This document shows positions 55,207 to 63,893 of a DNA stretch of 64,000 nucleotides, one piece after another (position 1 is the first letter of the stretch; each line of letters begins with the position of its first letter). The translations under genes and the position numbers were made by a program. The stretch lies in contig JAPLES010000021.1 in NCBI GenBank assembly GCA_026391075.1, positions 1-64,000 of the forward strand, given 5' to 3'. The notes beneath the pieces are model-generated. The model was not told the origin of the DNA. It saw only the letters and a program-made list of their open reading frames with translations, and did no database searches. Source of the DNA: Bacteroidota bacterium (lineage in GTDB: Bacteria > Bacteroidota > Bacteroidia > Chitinophagales > LD1).

Positions 55207-55226
55207 CATCATCAAAATATACAGCT

Positions 55227-55550
55227 ATGCTATTTGTATCTGAAACAGCCAAAAAGAAAATTGCAGAAATAATTTCAACCGAAAACAAAGAGGGATATTT
55301 CGTTCGCGTTACGGTTAACGGGGGCGGATGCTCAGGACTTTCTTACAAAATGGATTTCGACAATAAACTAAATGCCGATGACCAGGAGTTTGAAGACAAA
55401 GGGGTGAAATTAGTAACCGACCTTCGCTCGTTTCTTTACGTGTGCAATACAACGCTCGATTTTTCTGACGGCTTAAACGGAAAAGGATTTGAGTTTATAA
55501 ATCCGAACGCTACGCGCACTTGCGCCTGTGGTGAAAGTTTTGCGGTGTAA
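55227..55550 (+). CDS. IscA/SufA/ErpA-type iron-sulfur carrier
   Basis: 107 aa from ATG 55227. A-type carrier for Fe-S cluster delivery. The three conserved cysteines are present: one in NGGGCSGLSYKMDFD (about residue 37) and two in the C-terminal CACGESF. The N-terminal FVSETAKKKIAEIISTEN and the late FINPNATRTC are typical. No other isc/suf genes are beside it. Confidence 0.93.
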   Translation: MLFVSETAKKKIAEIISTENKEGYFVRVTVNGGGCSGLSYKMDFDNKLNADDQEFEDKGVKLVTDLRSFLYVCNTTLDFSDGLNGKGFEFINPNATRTCACGESFAV

Positions 55551-55612
55551 TAGCTCAATACTACTCAACAAACGAGAGCAATTTCCGTAAAACAGAAAAT
55601 AAAATCTTGGCT

Positions 55613-55816
55613 ATGCTTAAAAATATTTTAGTGCTTGCGTTTGTTGCTTTGGTAATTGTAGTGGCGCCATCGTGCAATTCAAATAAAATTGCTTGCCCTA
55701 CTTATGCCGATAGTTTCCCCGATAAAAAAGCCAAAGGTGGGAAACAAAAACCCAGTATGCCTAAAGCATCTAAACCCAGGAGCGGAGTTTTGCCTCCGGG
55801 TTATAAAGGGAAATAG
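55613..55816 (+). CDS. Small lipoprotein of unknown function
   Basis: 67 aa from ATG 55613. Hydrophobic signal MLKNILVLAFVALVIVVAPSC ending in a lipobox-like VAPSC, followed by a short tail rich in lysine, proline and serine (KQKPSMPKASKPRSGVLPPG). Similar short lipoproteins are frequent in this phylum. It ends five bases before the convergent recG stop. Confidence 0.65.
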   Translation: MLKNILVLAFVALVIVVAPSCNSNKIACPTYADSFPDKKAKGGKQKPSMPKASKPRSGVLPPGYKGK

Positions 55817-55821
55817 AAGAG

Positions 55822-57924
55822 TTAGCTAATTTTTCCCCAAACTTTTTCTTTCGTTTCTTCTTTTAAAAATTGAAGTAGTTGTTCATGTTCAGGTTTTGAC
55901 AGCGAAGGGTCGCTCTCTAATAAATTTTGTGCAGTGGTACGCGCAGCTTCTAACACATTAGCATCGTGAACTAAATCGGCTAAGCGAAGATTGACCACAC
56001 CACTTTGTTGTGTGCCCTGAATATCTCCGGGTCCGCGCAGTTTTAAATCTTCTTCGGCAATAAGGAAACCGTCATTGGTTTTACACATGATGGAGATGCG
56101 TTGCTTACTATCGTTCGATAATTTTTTTCCGGTCATTAAAATGCAGAATGATTGTTCGGCACCGCGACCAACTCTTCCGCGCAACTGATGCAGTTGCGAT
56201 AAACCAAAGCGCTCGGCATTTTCAATAATCATCACACTCGCGTTGGGCACGTTCACGCCTACTTCAATAACCGTTGTGGCAACCATAATTTGTGTTTCGC
56301 CTTTTACGAAACGCTGCATTTCATAATCTTTATCGGCACCGCGCATTCTGCCGTGCACAATACTGATTTGAAATTGCGGTTTAGGAAATGCCCGCGAAAT
56401 ACTTTCATAGCCATCCATCAAATGTTTTAAATCCATCGCTTCGCTTTCTTCAATCAGCGGATACACGATATAGATTTGCCTTCCCTTATTTATTTCTTCC
56501 TGCATAAAACCAAACACGCGCAAGCGCTCGGCATCACTGCGGTGAACGGTGCGTATAGGTTTGCGACCCGGAGGTAATTCGTCAATCACACTCACATCGA
56601 GGTCGCCATAAATAGTCATGGCGAGAGTTCTCGGAATAGGTGTAGCGGTCATCACTAAAATATGTGGCGGCTTTTCGTTCTTGGTCCAGAGAGCCGCACG
56701 CTGTGCCACACCAAAACGATGTTGCTCATCTATGACCACCATGCCTATGTTTTTAAAAACAACACTATCTTCAATGAGCGCATGAGTGCCTATGAGGATA
56801 TGGATTTTTCCTTCGGCTAAGTTTTCAAGAATGAACTTTCGAGCTTTGCCTTTTATGCTTCCCGTTAGCAACGCTACTTCTACATTCATTCCGCGTAGCG
56901 CTTCGGTAATGCTTTCGTAATGTTGATTGGCAAGAATTTCGGTAGGTGCCATTAAGCACGCTTGGAATCCATTGTCAATAGCCATGAGCATGGCGAGCAA
57001 TGCAACCACTGTTTTTCCGCTGCCTACATCGCCCTGCAAAAGACGATTCATTTGTTTGCCCGTGAGCGTATCGCGTCTTATTTCTTTGAGCACTCTTTTT
57101 TGCGCGCCTGTTAATTCAAATATTAATTGCTGGTGATAGAAGCGGTCGAAGAGGTTATCAATCTTTTCAAAAACAAAACCTTTCGAAATTTCGTTGCGAT
57201 TACTTTTTACTTTGAGGACTTGCAACTGAATAAGAAACAGTTCTTCAAATTTTAATCTGCGCTGTGCTTCGTGCAACAGGGCTTCGCTTTTTGGGAAATG
57301 AATTTGCACCATTGCCTCATAGCGCGAACACAAACGGTATTGCTGCACAATGGCTTTGGGTAAAAACTCGGGAACATCATTTTCTTTCAATTGACCTACG
57401 AGCACATGCGTGAGTCGGGCAATGCCTTTAGAGTCGAGATATTTTTTCTTTGCTTTTTCTGAAGAAGAATAAACGGGTTGCAAACCTTTGCCGCTCACTT
57501 TTAATTCATCGGTAAAAATTTCTACTTCGGGGTGCGCAATATTGAATTCGCCATTGAAAATGTTGGGCTTGCCAAACACGAGCAACTCCACATTTGGTTG
57601 AATAGTTTTTAAAATAAAGTCAACGCTCTGAAACCAAATTAGTTCTACAGTGCCGCTATCGTCTTTAAAAGTGGCGAGCAATCGTTTTTGTTTGCCGCTA
57701 TTCAACTGACGAAAGTTGGTGATTTTTCCTTTGAGTTGAATGTATTGAGTAAGCGGGTTGAGTTCTTTTATTTTATGAATGATACTGCGGTCAACGTAAC
57801 GAAATGGATAGTAATGCAACAACTCACCGAAGGTGTGCACTTGCAACTCTTTGCGCATGAGCTCGCCACGAGGTGGGCCAACTCCTTTTAAATATTCGAT
57901 AGGGGATTGAAGTAGCGTTGACAT
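55822..57924 (-). CDS. recG: ATP-dependent DNA helicase RecG
   Basis: 700 aa. RecG reverses stalled forks and branches. The N-terminal wedge/OB region (YPFRYVDRSIIHKIKEL, QLKGKITNFR) precedes helicase domains with Walker A GDVGSGKTVVA, DEQHRFG, TATPIPRTLAM and the C-terminal GRVGRGAEQSFCILMT segment containing the TRG-like region. The final GPGDIQGTQQSG motif is family-specific. Length is usual. Confidence 0.95.
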   Translation of the reverse strand: MSTLLQSPIEYLKGVGPPRGELMRKELQVHTFGELLHYYPFRYVDRSIIHKIKELNPLTQYIQLKGKITNFRQLNSGKQKRLLATFKDDSGTVELIWFQSVDFILKTIQPNVELLVFGKPNIFNGEFNIAHPEVEIFTDELKVSGKGLQPVYSSSEKAKKKYLDSKGIARLTHVLVGQLKENDVPEFLPKAIVQQYRLCSRYEAMVQIHFPKSEALLHEAQRRLKFEELFLIQLQVLKVKSNRNEISKGFVFEKIDNLFDRFYHQQLIFELTGAQKRVLKEIRRDTLTGKQMNRLLQGDVGSGKTVVALLAMLMAIDNGFQACLMAPTEILANQHYESITEALRGMNVEVALLTGSIKGKARKFILENLAEGKIHILIGTHALIEDSVVFKNIGMVVIDEQHRFGVAQRAALWTKNEKPPHILVMTATPIPRTLAMTIYGDLDVSVIDELPPGRKPIRTVHRSDAERLRVFGFMQEEINKGRQIYIVYPLIEESEAMDLKHLMDGYESISRAFPKPQFQISIVHGRMRGADKDYEMQRFVKGETQIMVATTVIEVGVNVPNASVMIIENAERFGLSQLHQLRGRVGRGAEQSFCILMTGKKLSNDSKQRISIMCKTNDGFLIAEEDLKLRGPGDIQGTQQSGVVNLRLADLVHDANVLEAARTTAQNLLESDPSLSKPEHEQLLQFLKEETKEKVWGKIS

Positions 57925-57999
57925 TTTCGAAACCGAAATAAAACTTTCGTTTTGAAAGTGTAAAGTAAAATTATTCAGTAGTGAGAAAGGCTAAAAGAA

Positions 58000-59757
58000 T
58001 TAAGACAGAATTTTTATTCCAACTTCCTTCAGCGCCTTTTCATCTACAGGAGTTGGAGCATCCATCATTAAATCTCTACCGCCACTGGTTTTAGGATAAG
58101 CAATTACATCGCGAATGGTTTCACCTCCTGTCATCAGCATCACAATTCTGTCCAAACCAAAAGCGCAACCACCGTGAGGAGGCGCACCGTATTTAAAAGC
58201 GTTAAGCATAAAGCCGAAACGATTATCGCGCTCTACGGGGTCGAAGCCGAGGTTGTTGAACACCTTCTCTTGAATATCTTTTTGGTGAATACGGATAGAG
58301 CCGGAAAGAATTTCGTTGCCGTTCATCACCATGTCATACGTTTGCGCGCGAACACGTGTAGGGTCGGTGTCGAAGTATTGCATATCCTCAGGATGCGGTG
58401 AGCAAAACGGATGATGCGCAAAAGTGATATCGCCACTCTCCTCATCTTTTTCGAAAAGAGGAAAATCAACAATCCACAACACACTCCAATCGCCTTCCTT
58501 AATCCAGTTATTCTTTTTGGCAAGTTCCAAACGCAAATCGCCTAACGATTTACGAACCTTCGAAGTTTTATCAGCGGCAATCAAAAGCAAATCGCCTTTC
58601 TGCGCATCGAAGGCGCGTCCTATTTCACGCAGTTGTTCTTCGGAAAAAAATTTATCTATCGAAGATTTTACGGTGCCGTCTTCGTTGAATTTTACTGTAA
58701 CTAAACCGTTCAATCCTCTATGCGATGCTTTTACAAACTCAGTGTACTCATCCGTTTGCTTGCGCGAATATGCCGCACAGCCTTTTGCATTTAAGCCCGC
58801 AACAATTCCACCAGCTGCAATAGCATTATTGAAAACCGCAAATTCATTTGTTGGCAGAACCGAATTGAGTTCAACAATCTTGCAATCGAAACGCAAATCG
58901 GGTTTATCGCTGCCGTAGATTTTCAATGCATCATCATAACGCAAACGTGTAAGCGCAGGCAAATCATAACTCAACACTTTTTTAAACACATGCTGAATCA
59001 AACCACCAAAGGTTTCAAAAATATCTTCCTGATGCACAAAGCTCATTTCGCAGTCCACCTGCGTAAACTCCGGTTGTCTATCACCACGAAAATCTTCATC
59101 ACGAAAACAACGAACAATTTGATAGTACCGGTCCATACCGGCTACCATTAAAAGCTGTTTTAAAATTTGTGGCGATTGCGGAAGCGCATAAAAGCTTCCA
59201 TGCTGCAAACGAGAAGGCACTAAGAAATCGCGCGCACCTTCGGGAGTTGATTTAATGAGGCATGGTGTTTCTATCTCCACAAATTCTTTCTCATCTAAAT
59301 ATTCGCGCACCGCTTTGTTGATGAGCGCGCGCGTCATCAGCGTATCGCGCATCTTCGGTCTGCGTATATCTAAGTAGCGATATTTCAAACGCAACTCTTC
59401 GTTGCCGTCTGTATCGTTTTCTATAATGAATGGTGGAGTTTCGCTTTCGCTGAGCACATTCATTTCGCTCACGGCAATTTCAATTTCACCGGTAGGTATG
59501 TTCAGATTCTTGCTGCTACGTTCAGTAACTTTTCCTTTCACCTGAATCACAAATTCACGACCCAATTTATTCGCACGGTCGCAAAGCGCAACATCTAAAT
59601 CATTATTGAAAACCAATTGGGTTAATCCATAACGGTCGCGCAAATCAACAAAAGTCATTCCACCCATAGCGCGAGATTTTTGCACCCAGCCACTAAGCGT
59701 TACTTCATTACCAACGTTTTTCAAATTCAATTCACCACAGGTGTGCGTTCTGTACAT
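58000..59757 (-). CDS. aspS: Aspartyl-tRNA synthetase
   Basis: 585 aa, the bacterial type. An N-terminal OB anticodon-binding domain (LSGWVQKSRAMGGMTFVDLRDRYG) precedes a class II catalytic core: motif 1 in the region LMTRALINKAVREYL, motif 2 FRDEDFRGDRQPEFTQVD and motif 3 GCAFGLDRIVML. The bacterial GAD insertion lies in the middle (about 290-410). The C-terminal IRDVIAYPKTSGGRDLMMDAP is typical. It may be discriminating or non-discriminating; this cannot be told by eye. Confidence 0.95.
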   Translation of the reverse strand: MYRTHTCGELNLKNVGNEVTLSGWVQKSRAMGGMTFVDLRDRYGLTQLVFNNDLDVALCDRANKLGREFVIQVKGKVTERSSKNLNIPTGEIEIAVSEMNVLSESETPPFIIENDTDGNEELRLKYRYLDIRRPKMRDTLMTRALINKAVREYLDEKEFVEIETPCLIKSTPEGARDFLVPSRLQHGSFYALPQSPQILKQLLMVAGMDRYYQIVRCFRDEDFRGDRQPEFTQVDCEMSFVHQEDIFETFGGLIQHVFKKVLSYDLPALTRLRYDDALKIYGSDKPDLRFDCKIVELNSVLPTNEFAVFNNAIAAGGIVAGLNAKGCAAYSRKQTDEYTEFVKASHRGLNGLVTVKFNEDGTVKSSIDKFFSEEQLREIGRAFDAQKGDLLLIAADKTSKVRKSLGDLRLELAKKNNWIKEGDWSVLWIVDFPLFEKDEESGDITFAHHPFCSPHPEDMQYFDTDPTRVRAQTYDMVMNGNEILSGSIRIHQKDIQEKVFNNLGFDPVERDNRFGFMLNAFKYGAPPHGGCAFGLDRIVMLMTGGETIRDVIAYPKTSGGRDLMMDAPTPVDEKALKEVGIKILS

Positions 59758-59814
59758 AATTCAAAATTTAGGCGGTGAAAATAGTTATTTGACTTACTTG
59801 TTTGTTGCTCATGG

Positions 59815-59865
59815 AGTGATGGCATGACTTGCCTCGCTCAACCCCGGCTTAGTCATGCCATCACT
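59815..59865. repeat. REP-like palindrome, TGATGGCATGACT family (copy 1)
   Basis: Perfect 15-base arms AGTGATGGCATGACT (59815-59829) and its complement (59851-59865) surround a 21-base GC-richer centre with GCC/GGC ends. Read in reverse it matches the element at 63787-63833 along its whole length, with a few changes confined mostly to the centre. The first three bases of the right arm as read on the minus strand form the TGA stop of the gene beginning at 60403. Confidence 0.85.
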
Positions 59866-60403
59866 TCTCACCTCCCGCACCTTTAAACTGGTCAATGGTG
59901 TTCTTGAAAAGAATATTGAAAGTAGTGAGTGAGCCATAAATACGCGTGATGTATTGCTGTAGGTCAACTTTATCTTCATCGGTCAACACTTTGTGCGAAT
60001 TGATATTTTGCTCCAGCACACGAAGCCGGTCGCGTAGCATTACAATTTTGTGAAAGAACGTTTCAATAGGAATTTCCTTCGGCTGAATACTTGCATCGCC
60101 CGATTTTATAATCAACGTTCCGCTGTTCCATCTATTTGCCAGCGGAATAATTTCCTGCAAATCGCTTTTCTCATCTACCACTTCGCGAATGGCGCGTTTG
60201 ATATCGTCAATGGTAATAGGCACTACATCGGCAGTAGATTTTTCCAACACGGTTATGCCATTATAATCGCGGGCAATGCCGCGCGTGTCGCCACCATCTT
60301 TAAACCAAACAGAATAAAATTCTGTGTCCATATCTACTACCACTCCCCTTCCGTATTTCGGATGTTCAATGCGTGAACCAATGCCTAAGTTATAATCGCC
60401 CAT
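59861..60403 (-). CDS. Conserved hypothetical protein with an SH3/Tudor-like N terminus
   Basis: 180 aa. The N-terminal 60 residues (GSRIEHPKYGRGVVVDMDTEF, YSVWFKDGGDTRGIARDY) resemble the small beta-barrel seen in CarD-type and UvrD C-terminal tudor modules. The rest is helical with a possible coiled-coil (KIVMLRDRLRVLEQNINSHKVL). Soluble, no membrane helix. The stop codon is supplied by a REP-like palindrome. Function unknown; nucleic-acid or RNA polymerase contact is only a fold-based guess. Confidence 0.7.
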   Translation of the reverse strand: MGDYNLGIGSRIEHPKYGRGVVVDMDTEFYSVWFKDGGDTRGIARDYNGITVLEKSTADVVPITIDDIKRAIREVVDEKSDLQEIIPLANRWNSGTLIIKSGDASIQPKEIPIETFFHKIVMLRDRLRVLEQNINSHKVLTDEDKVDLQQYITRIYGSLTTFNILFKNTIDQFKGAGGEK

Positions 60404-60427
60404 AGTATTTAAATTAGTGAATGTGCA

Positions 60428-60484
60428 AATTTGGAAATTCGGAAATGTAAAACAAGTATTAGCATTTTCGAATTTCCGAATTCT
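60428..60484. repeat. Imperfect inverted repeat (GGAAATTCGGAAATG type)
   Basis: 60428-60448 (AAATTTGGAAATTCGGAAAT) pairs with 60464-60484 (with three to four mismatches), both built of AATTTCCGAA-like words. It lies between two minus-strand genes and may serve as transcript-end hairpin for the DUF3089 gene's upstream neighbour or be a mobile repeat. Confidence 0.6.
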
Positions 60485-60495
60485 CGAATTGGCTT

Positions 60496-61479
60496 TTATT
60501 TTTTCATAAACGCTTCTATCCGCTTCGCTACATTTTGTCTTATATCGTACCAGAATAAATTATAGTCGGCAATGTGCAGGTTTCCCCATCCGCTTATTAC
60601 CGGCAAACTGTTTTCTACCCATAAATAATTGTCGTGAATTTCGGTACAAACGTTGTTCAAATATTTTTTATTAAAACTCAGCAAAATGGCTCCTTTGCTG
60701 CAAACTTTGGCTGCTGGATCAAGAGAGCAAGTCCATGTAAGCGGATTCACGCAAACGTTTCCATATAAAGCAATGCCCTCTGGTATATACCCTTTCTTGA
60801 AAGATGCCCAAGTGATATAACAACCTGTTCCTGTTTCATTGCGGCATGGCTGTAGCACTTTATACATAGCGGTGTCAATGGCGTATCCAATTACATAAGC
60901 GGCTACCATTCTGCTTTGAAGATTGGTGGAGTCGATCATTTCTTTCAATAATCTTCTTGCATGATAAGTGCCTTGGCTGTGCGAAGCAATGATGAATGGT
61001 CTTCCATGATTGTAATTGTCGAGATAATATTGAAAAGCATTCTTCACATCCTCGTAAGCAAAGGCCAATGATTTTGGTCCGTTCTCCTTATCGTAAAACG
61101 CTTTAATAATACTTTGGCGATAACGTGGCGCATACACCTGACAACTTGCATTAAACACACTTGCCTGATACTGCACGGGCTTCTCATCAATTTTTTTGTT
61201 GAGTGCTTTGTTATTCAAATCGGCATTCCATGTTTCACCGCTTTCATAAATGGTTGGATAGATATAAAATACGTCTACCGGTTTCAATGAATCGTTCACC
61301 CACTTTTCATCATTCGGAATTTTATCAGCCGCATCTTCGCGAAAAGGAAGCGCACTCCAGTTTTTCTCCAATGAATAATCAGGCGCTGCAGGTTGGTCGT
61401 TAGCATTGAACACTGCAGGAAGTTGCGCGGTTGCAAAAAGTGAGAAAGAAAAAAGAAAAAACAGCAGTAAGTTTTTCAT
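60496..61479 (-). CDS. DUF3089-family alpha/beta hydrolase (exported)
   Basis: 327 aa. Signal peptide about 1-18 (FATAQL). The DUF3089 pattern is visible: VDVFYIYPTIYESGETWNAD, YAPRYRQ, the nucleophile elbow ASHSQGTYHA (Ser-x-Ser-Gln-Gly) and GYAIDTAM. The terminal DNYLW...LHIADYNLFW segment supplies the putative histidine. Exported serine hydrolase of unknown substrate. It is divergent from the EGF-like lipoprotein. Confidence 0.82.
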   Translation of the reverse strand: MKNLLLFFLFSFSLFATAQLPAVFNANDQPAAPDYSLEKNWSALPFREDAADKIPNDEKWVNDSLKPVDVFYIYPTIYESGETWNADLNNKALNKKIDEKPVQYQASVFNASCQVYAPRYRQSIIKAFYDKENGPKSLAFAYEDVKNAFQYYLDNYNHGRPFIIASHSQGTYHARRLLKEMIDSTNLQSRMVAAYVIGYAIDTAMYKVLQPCRNETGTGCYITWASFKKGYIPEGIALYGNVCVNPLTWTCSLDPAAKVCSKGAILLSFNKKYLNNVCTEIHDNYLWVENSLPVISGWGNLHIADYNLFWYDIRQNVAKRIEAFMKK

Positions 61480-61526
61480 ACGGTTTGAATGCTTGTTTTA
61501 TTTTCGTTTTTGAAAATGATTTAAAA

Positions 61527-62054
61527 ATGAAAAAAGAGATGGCAAAAATATTTTTAGTTGCGGCATTGCTGGTAACTATTTCGGCTTGCGAAAGACAAAG
61601 TTGTAAAAATGTAAGTTGCCCGGTAGGTCAGGCTTGCAACAGCGGTAAATGTTTTTGTGCCGATGGGTACGAAGGAACAAATTGTGATGTAGAGAGTAAT
61701 ACCAAATATGTAACAGGGTACTTGGGCGGTTCGGGATATAAAGATTGGCAGGTTTATGAAACGTGTAATAGCTCATCATCTAATTTTCCGGGTTATAACT
61801 CTACCATCACGCATAATTCTTCGAATCCTAGCGAAATAGAAATCAATAATTTTTTTGGAAGAGGAACGGTCTATGCAAACATTAGAACCGACCAAAGTAA
61901 TCAAGGCAATATCGTAGAAATAAACACGCAGGATTGCGGAGGAGTTACCGTGAGCGGGCAGGGAACTTACGATGTAACGAATAGTCGAATTACTTTTCAA
62001 CTCAACTACACTTTGTTTGGTGCTAGCTATAACTGTACGCACACTTTTTATTGA
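61527..62054 (+). CDS. Lipoprotein with an EGF-like cysteine module
   Basis: 175 aa from ATG 61527; an upstream extension into the neighbour's leader is rejected. The signal ends in the lipobox ISAC, giving an N-terminal lipidated cysteine. Immediately after it a 30-residue EGF-like module has six cysteines (CKNVSC, CNSGKCFCADGYEGTNC). The remaining 110 residues are a beta-rich domain (YLGGSGYKDWQVYETCNSSSS, then TVSGQGTYDVTNSRITFQLNY) of unknown fold. Function unknown; surface attachment is likely. Confidence 0.78.
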   Translation: MKKEMAKIFLVAALLVTISACERQSCKNVSCPVGQACNSGKCFCADGYEGTNCDVESNTKYVTGYLGGSGYKDWQVYETCNSSSSNFPGYNSTITHNSSNPSEIEINNFFGRGTVYANIRTDQSNQGNIVEINTQDCGGVTVSGQGTYDVTNSRITFQLNYTLFGASYNCTHTFY

Positions 62055-62096
62055 AATTAAAAACGGTGCAACTTTTCTAACAATAGTTTAAGAAAA

Positions 62097-62639
62097 TTAT
62101 TTTCCTAAAAATCCTCCCAGCAAATCGCCAATTCCGCCTTTGTTTCCTCCAAGAAACTGGCCCGCTAATCCGGCTAAATCTACTCCACCACCATTTTGCA
62201 TTTGTTGAACTACATGACCAAAGTCAACACCTTTAGTTCCTCCTCCTCCCGAAAGATGACTCATAATATCGTTCACATTAAAACTTGAATCGTTAGGGTC
62301 ATTCGTTTTGCTGGATAGTTTTCCAAGCACTTGAGGAATAAGTTGCGAAGCAATATTTTGTGCATCGCCACCGCCTACTCCAAATTTACTCCCTAAACTT
62401 CCGGCTAACTGCGAAATAATATTTCCTACTAACGGGTTGCTCGTTAGATTTTGCGCATTACCAAAAAGGCCTAACACATCTTGCAAATTTCCATTGCTTA
62501 CTGCTTGCGAAAGTTGATCATGGATAGCATTTGTTGCTTCGCCAATGGCCGCATCGTTGTGTTGGTTTGGAATACTGTTGTTGTTTACAATTGTGTCTTG
62601 TGCGTTTTCTTTTACGAGGTTGATGAGTTGTTCGAGCAT
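62097..62639 (-). CDS. Small glycine-rich hypothetical protein (DUF937/YidB-like pattern)
   Basis: 180 aa. Soluble, without a signal peptide. The N-terminal helix MLEQLINLVKENAQDTIVNN is followed by helical, small-residue-rich segments and a glycine-rich C terminus (LAGLAGQFLGGNKGGIGDLLGGFLG). The pattern resembles DUF937/YidB-like proteins in composition, but no diagnostic residue is known to me. Function unknown. Confidence 0.65.
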   Translation of the reverse strand: MLEQLINLVKENAQDTIVNNNSIPNQHNDAAIGEATNAIHDQLSQAVSNGNLQDVLGLFGNAQNLTSNPLVGNIISQLAGSLGSKFGVGGGDAQNIASQLIPQVLGKLSSKTNDPNDSSFNVNDIMSHLSGGGGTKGVDFGHVVQQMQNGGGVDLAGLAGQFLGGNKGGIGDLLGGFLGK

Positions 62640-62650
62640 GATTAGATTTT

Positions 62651-62738
62651 TAGATGATAGACTAGGGATGTTAGACTGAAACCCAAGAATACAAATTCAA
62701 CAGATACATTTCAGTCTGTTGTCTAAAATCTATCGTCT
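62651..62738. repeat. Imperfect inverted repeat (AGACTGAAA / TTTCAGTCT)
   Basis: 62651-62681 (ending TTAGACTGAAA) and 62709-62738 (starting TTTCAGTCT) are imperfect complements made of AGAC/GATAGAC words. It fills most of the divergent gap before the ACMSD gene. Confidence 0.65.
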
Positions 62739-62739
62739 C

Positions 62740-62772
62740 TTGTCTGTTATTCTCTTTTCAATTCTATATTTG
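62740..62772 (+). promoter_or_regulatory. Promoter of the ACMSD gene
   Basis: A perfect -7 box TATATTTG (62765-62772) with TTG (62740-62742) 22 bases upstream. The box ends six bases before ATG 62779, so the leader would be only one or a few bases. Confidence 0.5.
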
Positions 62773-62778
62773 GCGAAG

Positions 62779-63783
62779 ATGAAGATTGACATCCACACCC
62801 ACATTATTCCCGAACATCTTCCGCGTTGGAGCGAAAAATTTGGCTATGGCGGCTTCATTCATCTCGACCACCACAAACCCTGCTGCGCGCGCATGATGAA
62901 GGACGATGAGTTCTTCCGCGAAATAGAAAACAACTGCTGGGATGCCGAGGCGCGATTGAAAGATTGCAAACACACGCATGTAGATGTGCAGGTGCTTTCT
63001 ACTATTCCTATCCTGTTTAATTATTGGGCCAAGCCGGAACACTGCTATGAAATTTCACGCTTCTTAAACGATCATATTGCTGAAGTGGTGGAACGCTATC
63101 CAAAAAAATTTATCGGCCTAGGAACAATCCCTATGCAGAATGCTGACATCGCGATTAAAGAGTTGGAGCGTTGCAAAAAAATAGGATTGGTAGGAATTGA
63201 AATTGGCAGCAATATCAACGATGTAAACTTAAATGAGCCGCAGTTCTTTCCCATTTATGAGGCGGCACAGGAATTAGATTTAGCGATGTTTGTTCATCCA
63301 TGGAATATGATGGGAACTAAACAAATGAGCAAATATTGGTTGCCGTGGTTAGTAGGAATGCCTGCTGAAACTTCTCGCGCTATTTGTTCTATGATTTTTG
63401 GCGGTGTGTTTGAAAAATTTCCAAAACTGCGAATTGCGTTTGCGCATGGTGGTGGTTCTTTCCCAAGCACCATTGGTAGAATTGAACAAGGATTTAAAGT
63501 GCGACCAGATTTAACTGCTCTCGACAACAACGTAAACCCGCGCGATTACCTCGGGCATTTTTACGTGGACTCGCTTATTCACGACACCAAATTTTTGCAG
63601 TACGTAATTGATTTAATAGGCGAAGACAAAATTTGCTGTGGCAGCGATTATCCTTTTCCATTAGGCGAAGCAATTCCCGGTGAAGAAATTGAAGCACTTG
63701 ATGTTTCGAAAAAAATAAAAGACAAATTGCTTTTTAAGAATGCGTTGAATTGGTTGAACCTCGATAAGAAAAAATTTGCATGA
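62779..63783 (+). CDS. 2-amino-3-carboxymuconate-6-semialdehyde decarboxylase (ACMSD)
   Basis: 334 aa from ATG 62779; the open frame extends upstream to 62719, but MKIDIHTHIIPEHLP is the family start and the promoter box lies inside the extension. ACMSD is a zinc amidohydrolase-superfamily decarboxylase of the kynurenine route of tryptophan degradation. Metal ligands are in place: His6 and His8, His173 (FVHPWNMMG), His223 (FAHGGG) and Asp290 (GSDYPFPLG). The family segment SKYWLPWLVGMPAETSRAICS is strongly conserved. No other kynurenine genes are in the window, so the pathway must be encoded elsewhere if complete. Confidence 0.93.
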   Translation: MKIDIHTHIIPEHLPRWSEKFGYGGFIHLDHHKPCCARMMKDDEFFREIENNCWDAEARLKDCKHTHVDVQVLSTIPILFNYWAKPEHCYEISRFLNDHIAEVVERYPKKFIGLGTIPMQNADIAIKELERCKKIGLVGIEIGSNINDVNLNEPQFFPIYEAAQELDLAMFVHPWNMMGTKQMSKYWLPWLVGMPAETSRAICSMIFGGVFEKFPKLRIAFAHGGGSFPSTIGRIEQGFKVRPDLTALDNNVNPRDYLGHFYVDSLIHDTKFLQYVIDLIGEDKICCGSDYPFPLGEAIPGEEIEALDVSKKIKDKLLFKNALNWLNLDKKKFA

Positions 63784-63786
63784 AGA

Positions 63787-63833
63787 TGATGGCATGACTA
63801 AGCACGGGTAGAGCCAAGCAAGTCATGCGATCA
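63787..63833. repeat. REP-like palindrome, TGATGGCATGACT family (copy 2)
   Basis: Arms TGATGGCATGACT (63787-63799) and AGTCATGCGATCA (63821-63833) with one mismatch. It begins three bases after the ACMSD stop and 60 bases before the start of a RAYT transposase. The other copy is at 59815-59865, inverted relative to this one. Confidence 0.85.
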
Positions 63834-63893
63834 TTAATAGGCTAACCTAAATTTTAAAAAAGGCGTTTAAAAAACTTTAAAGCTGCAGACCAA

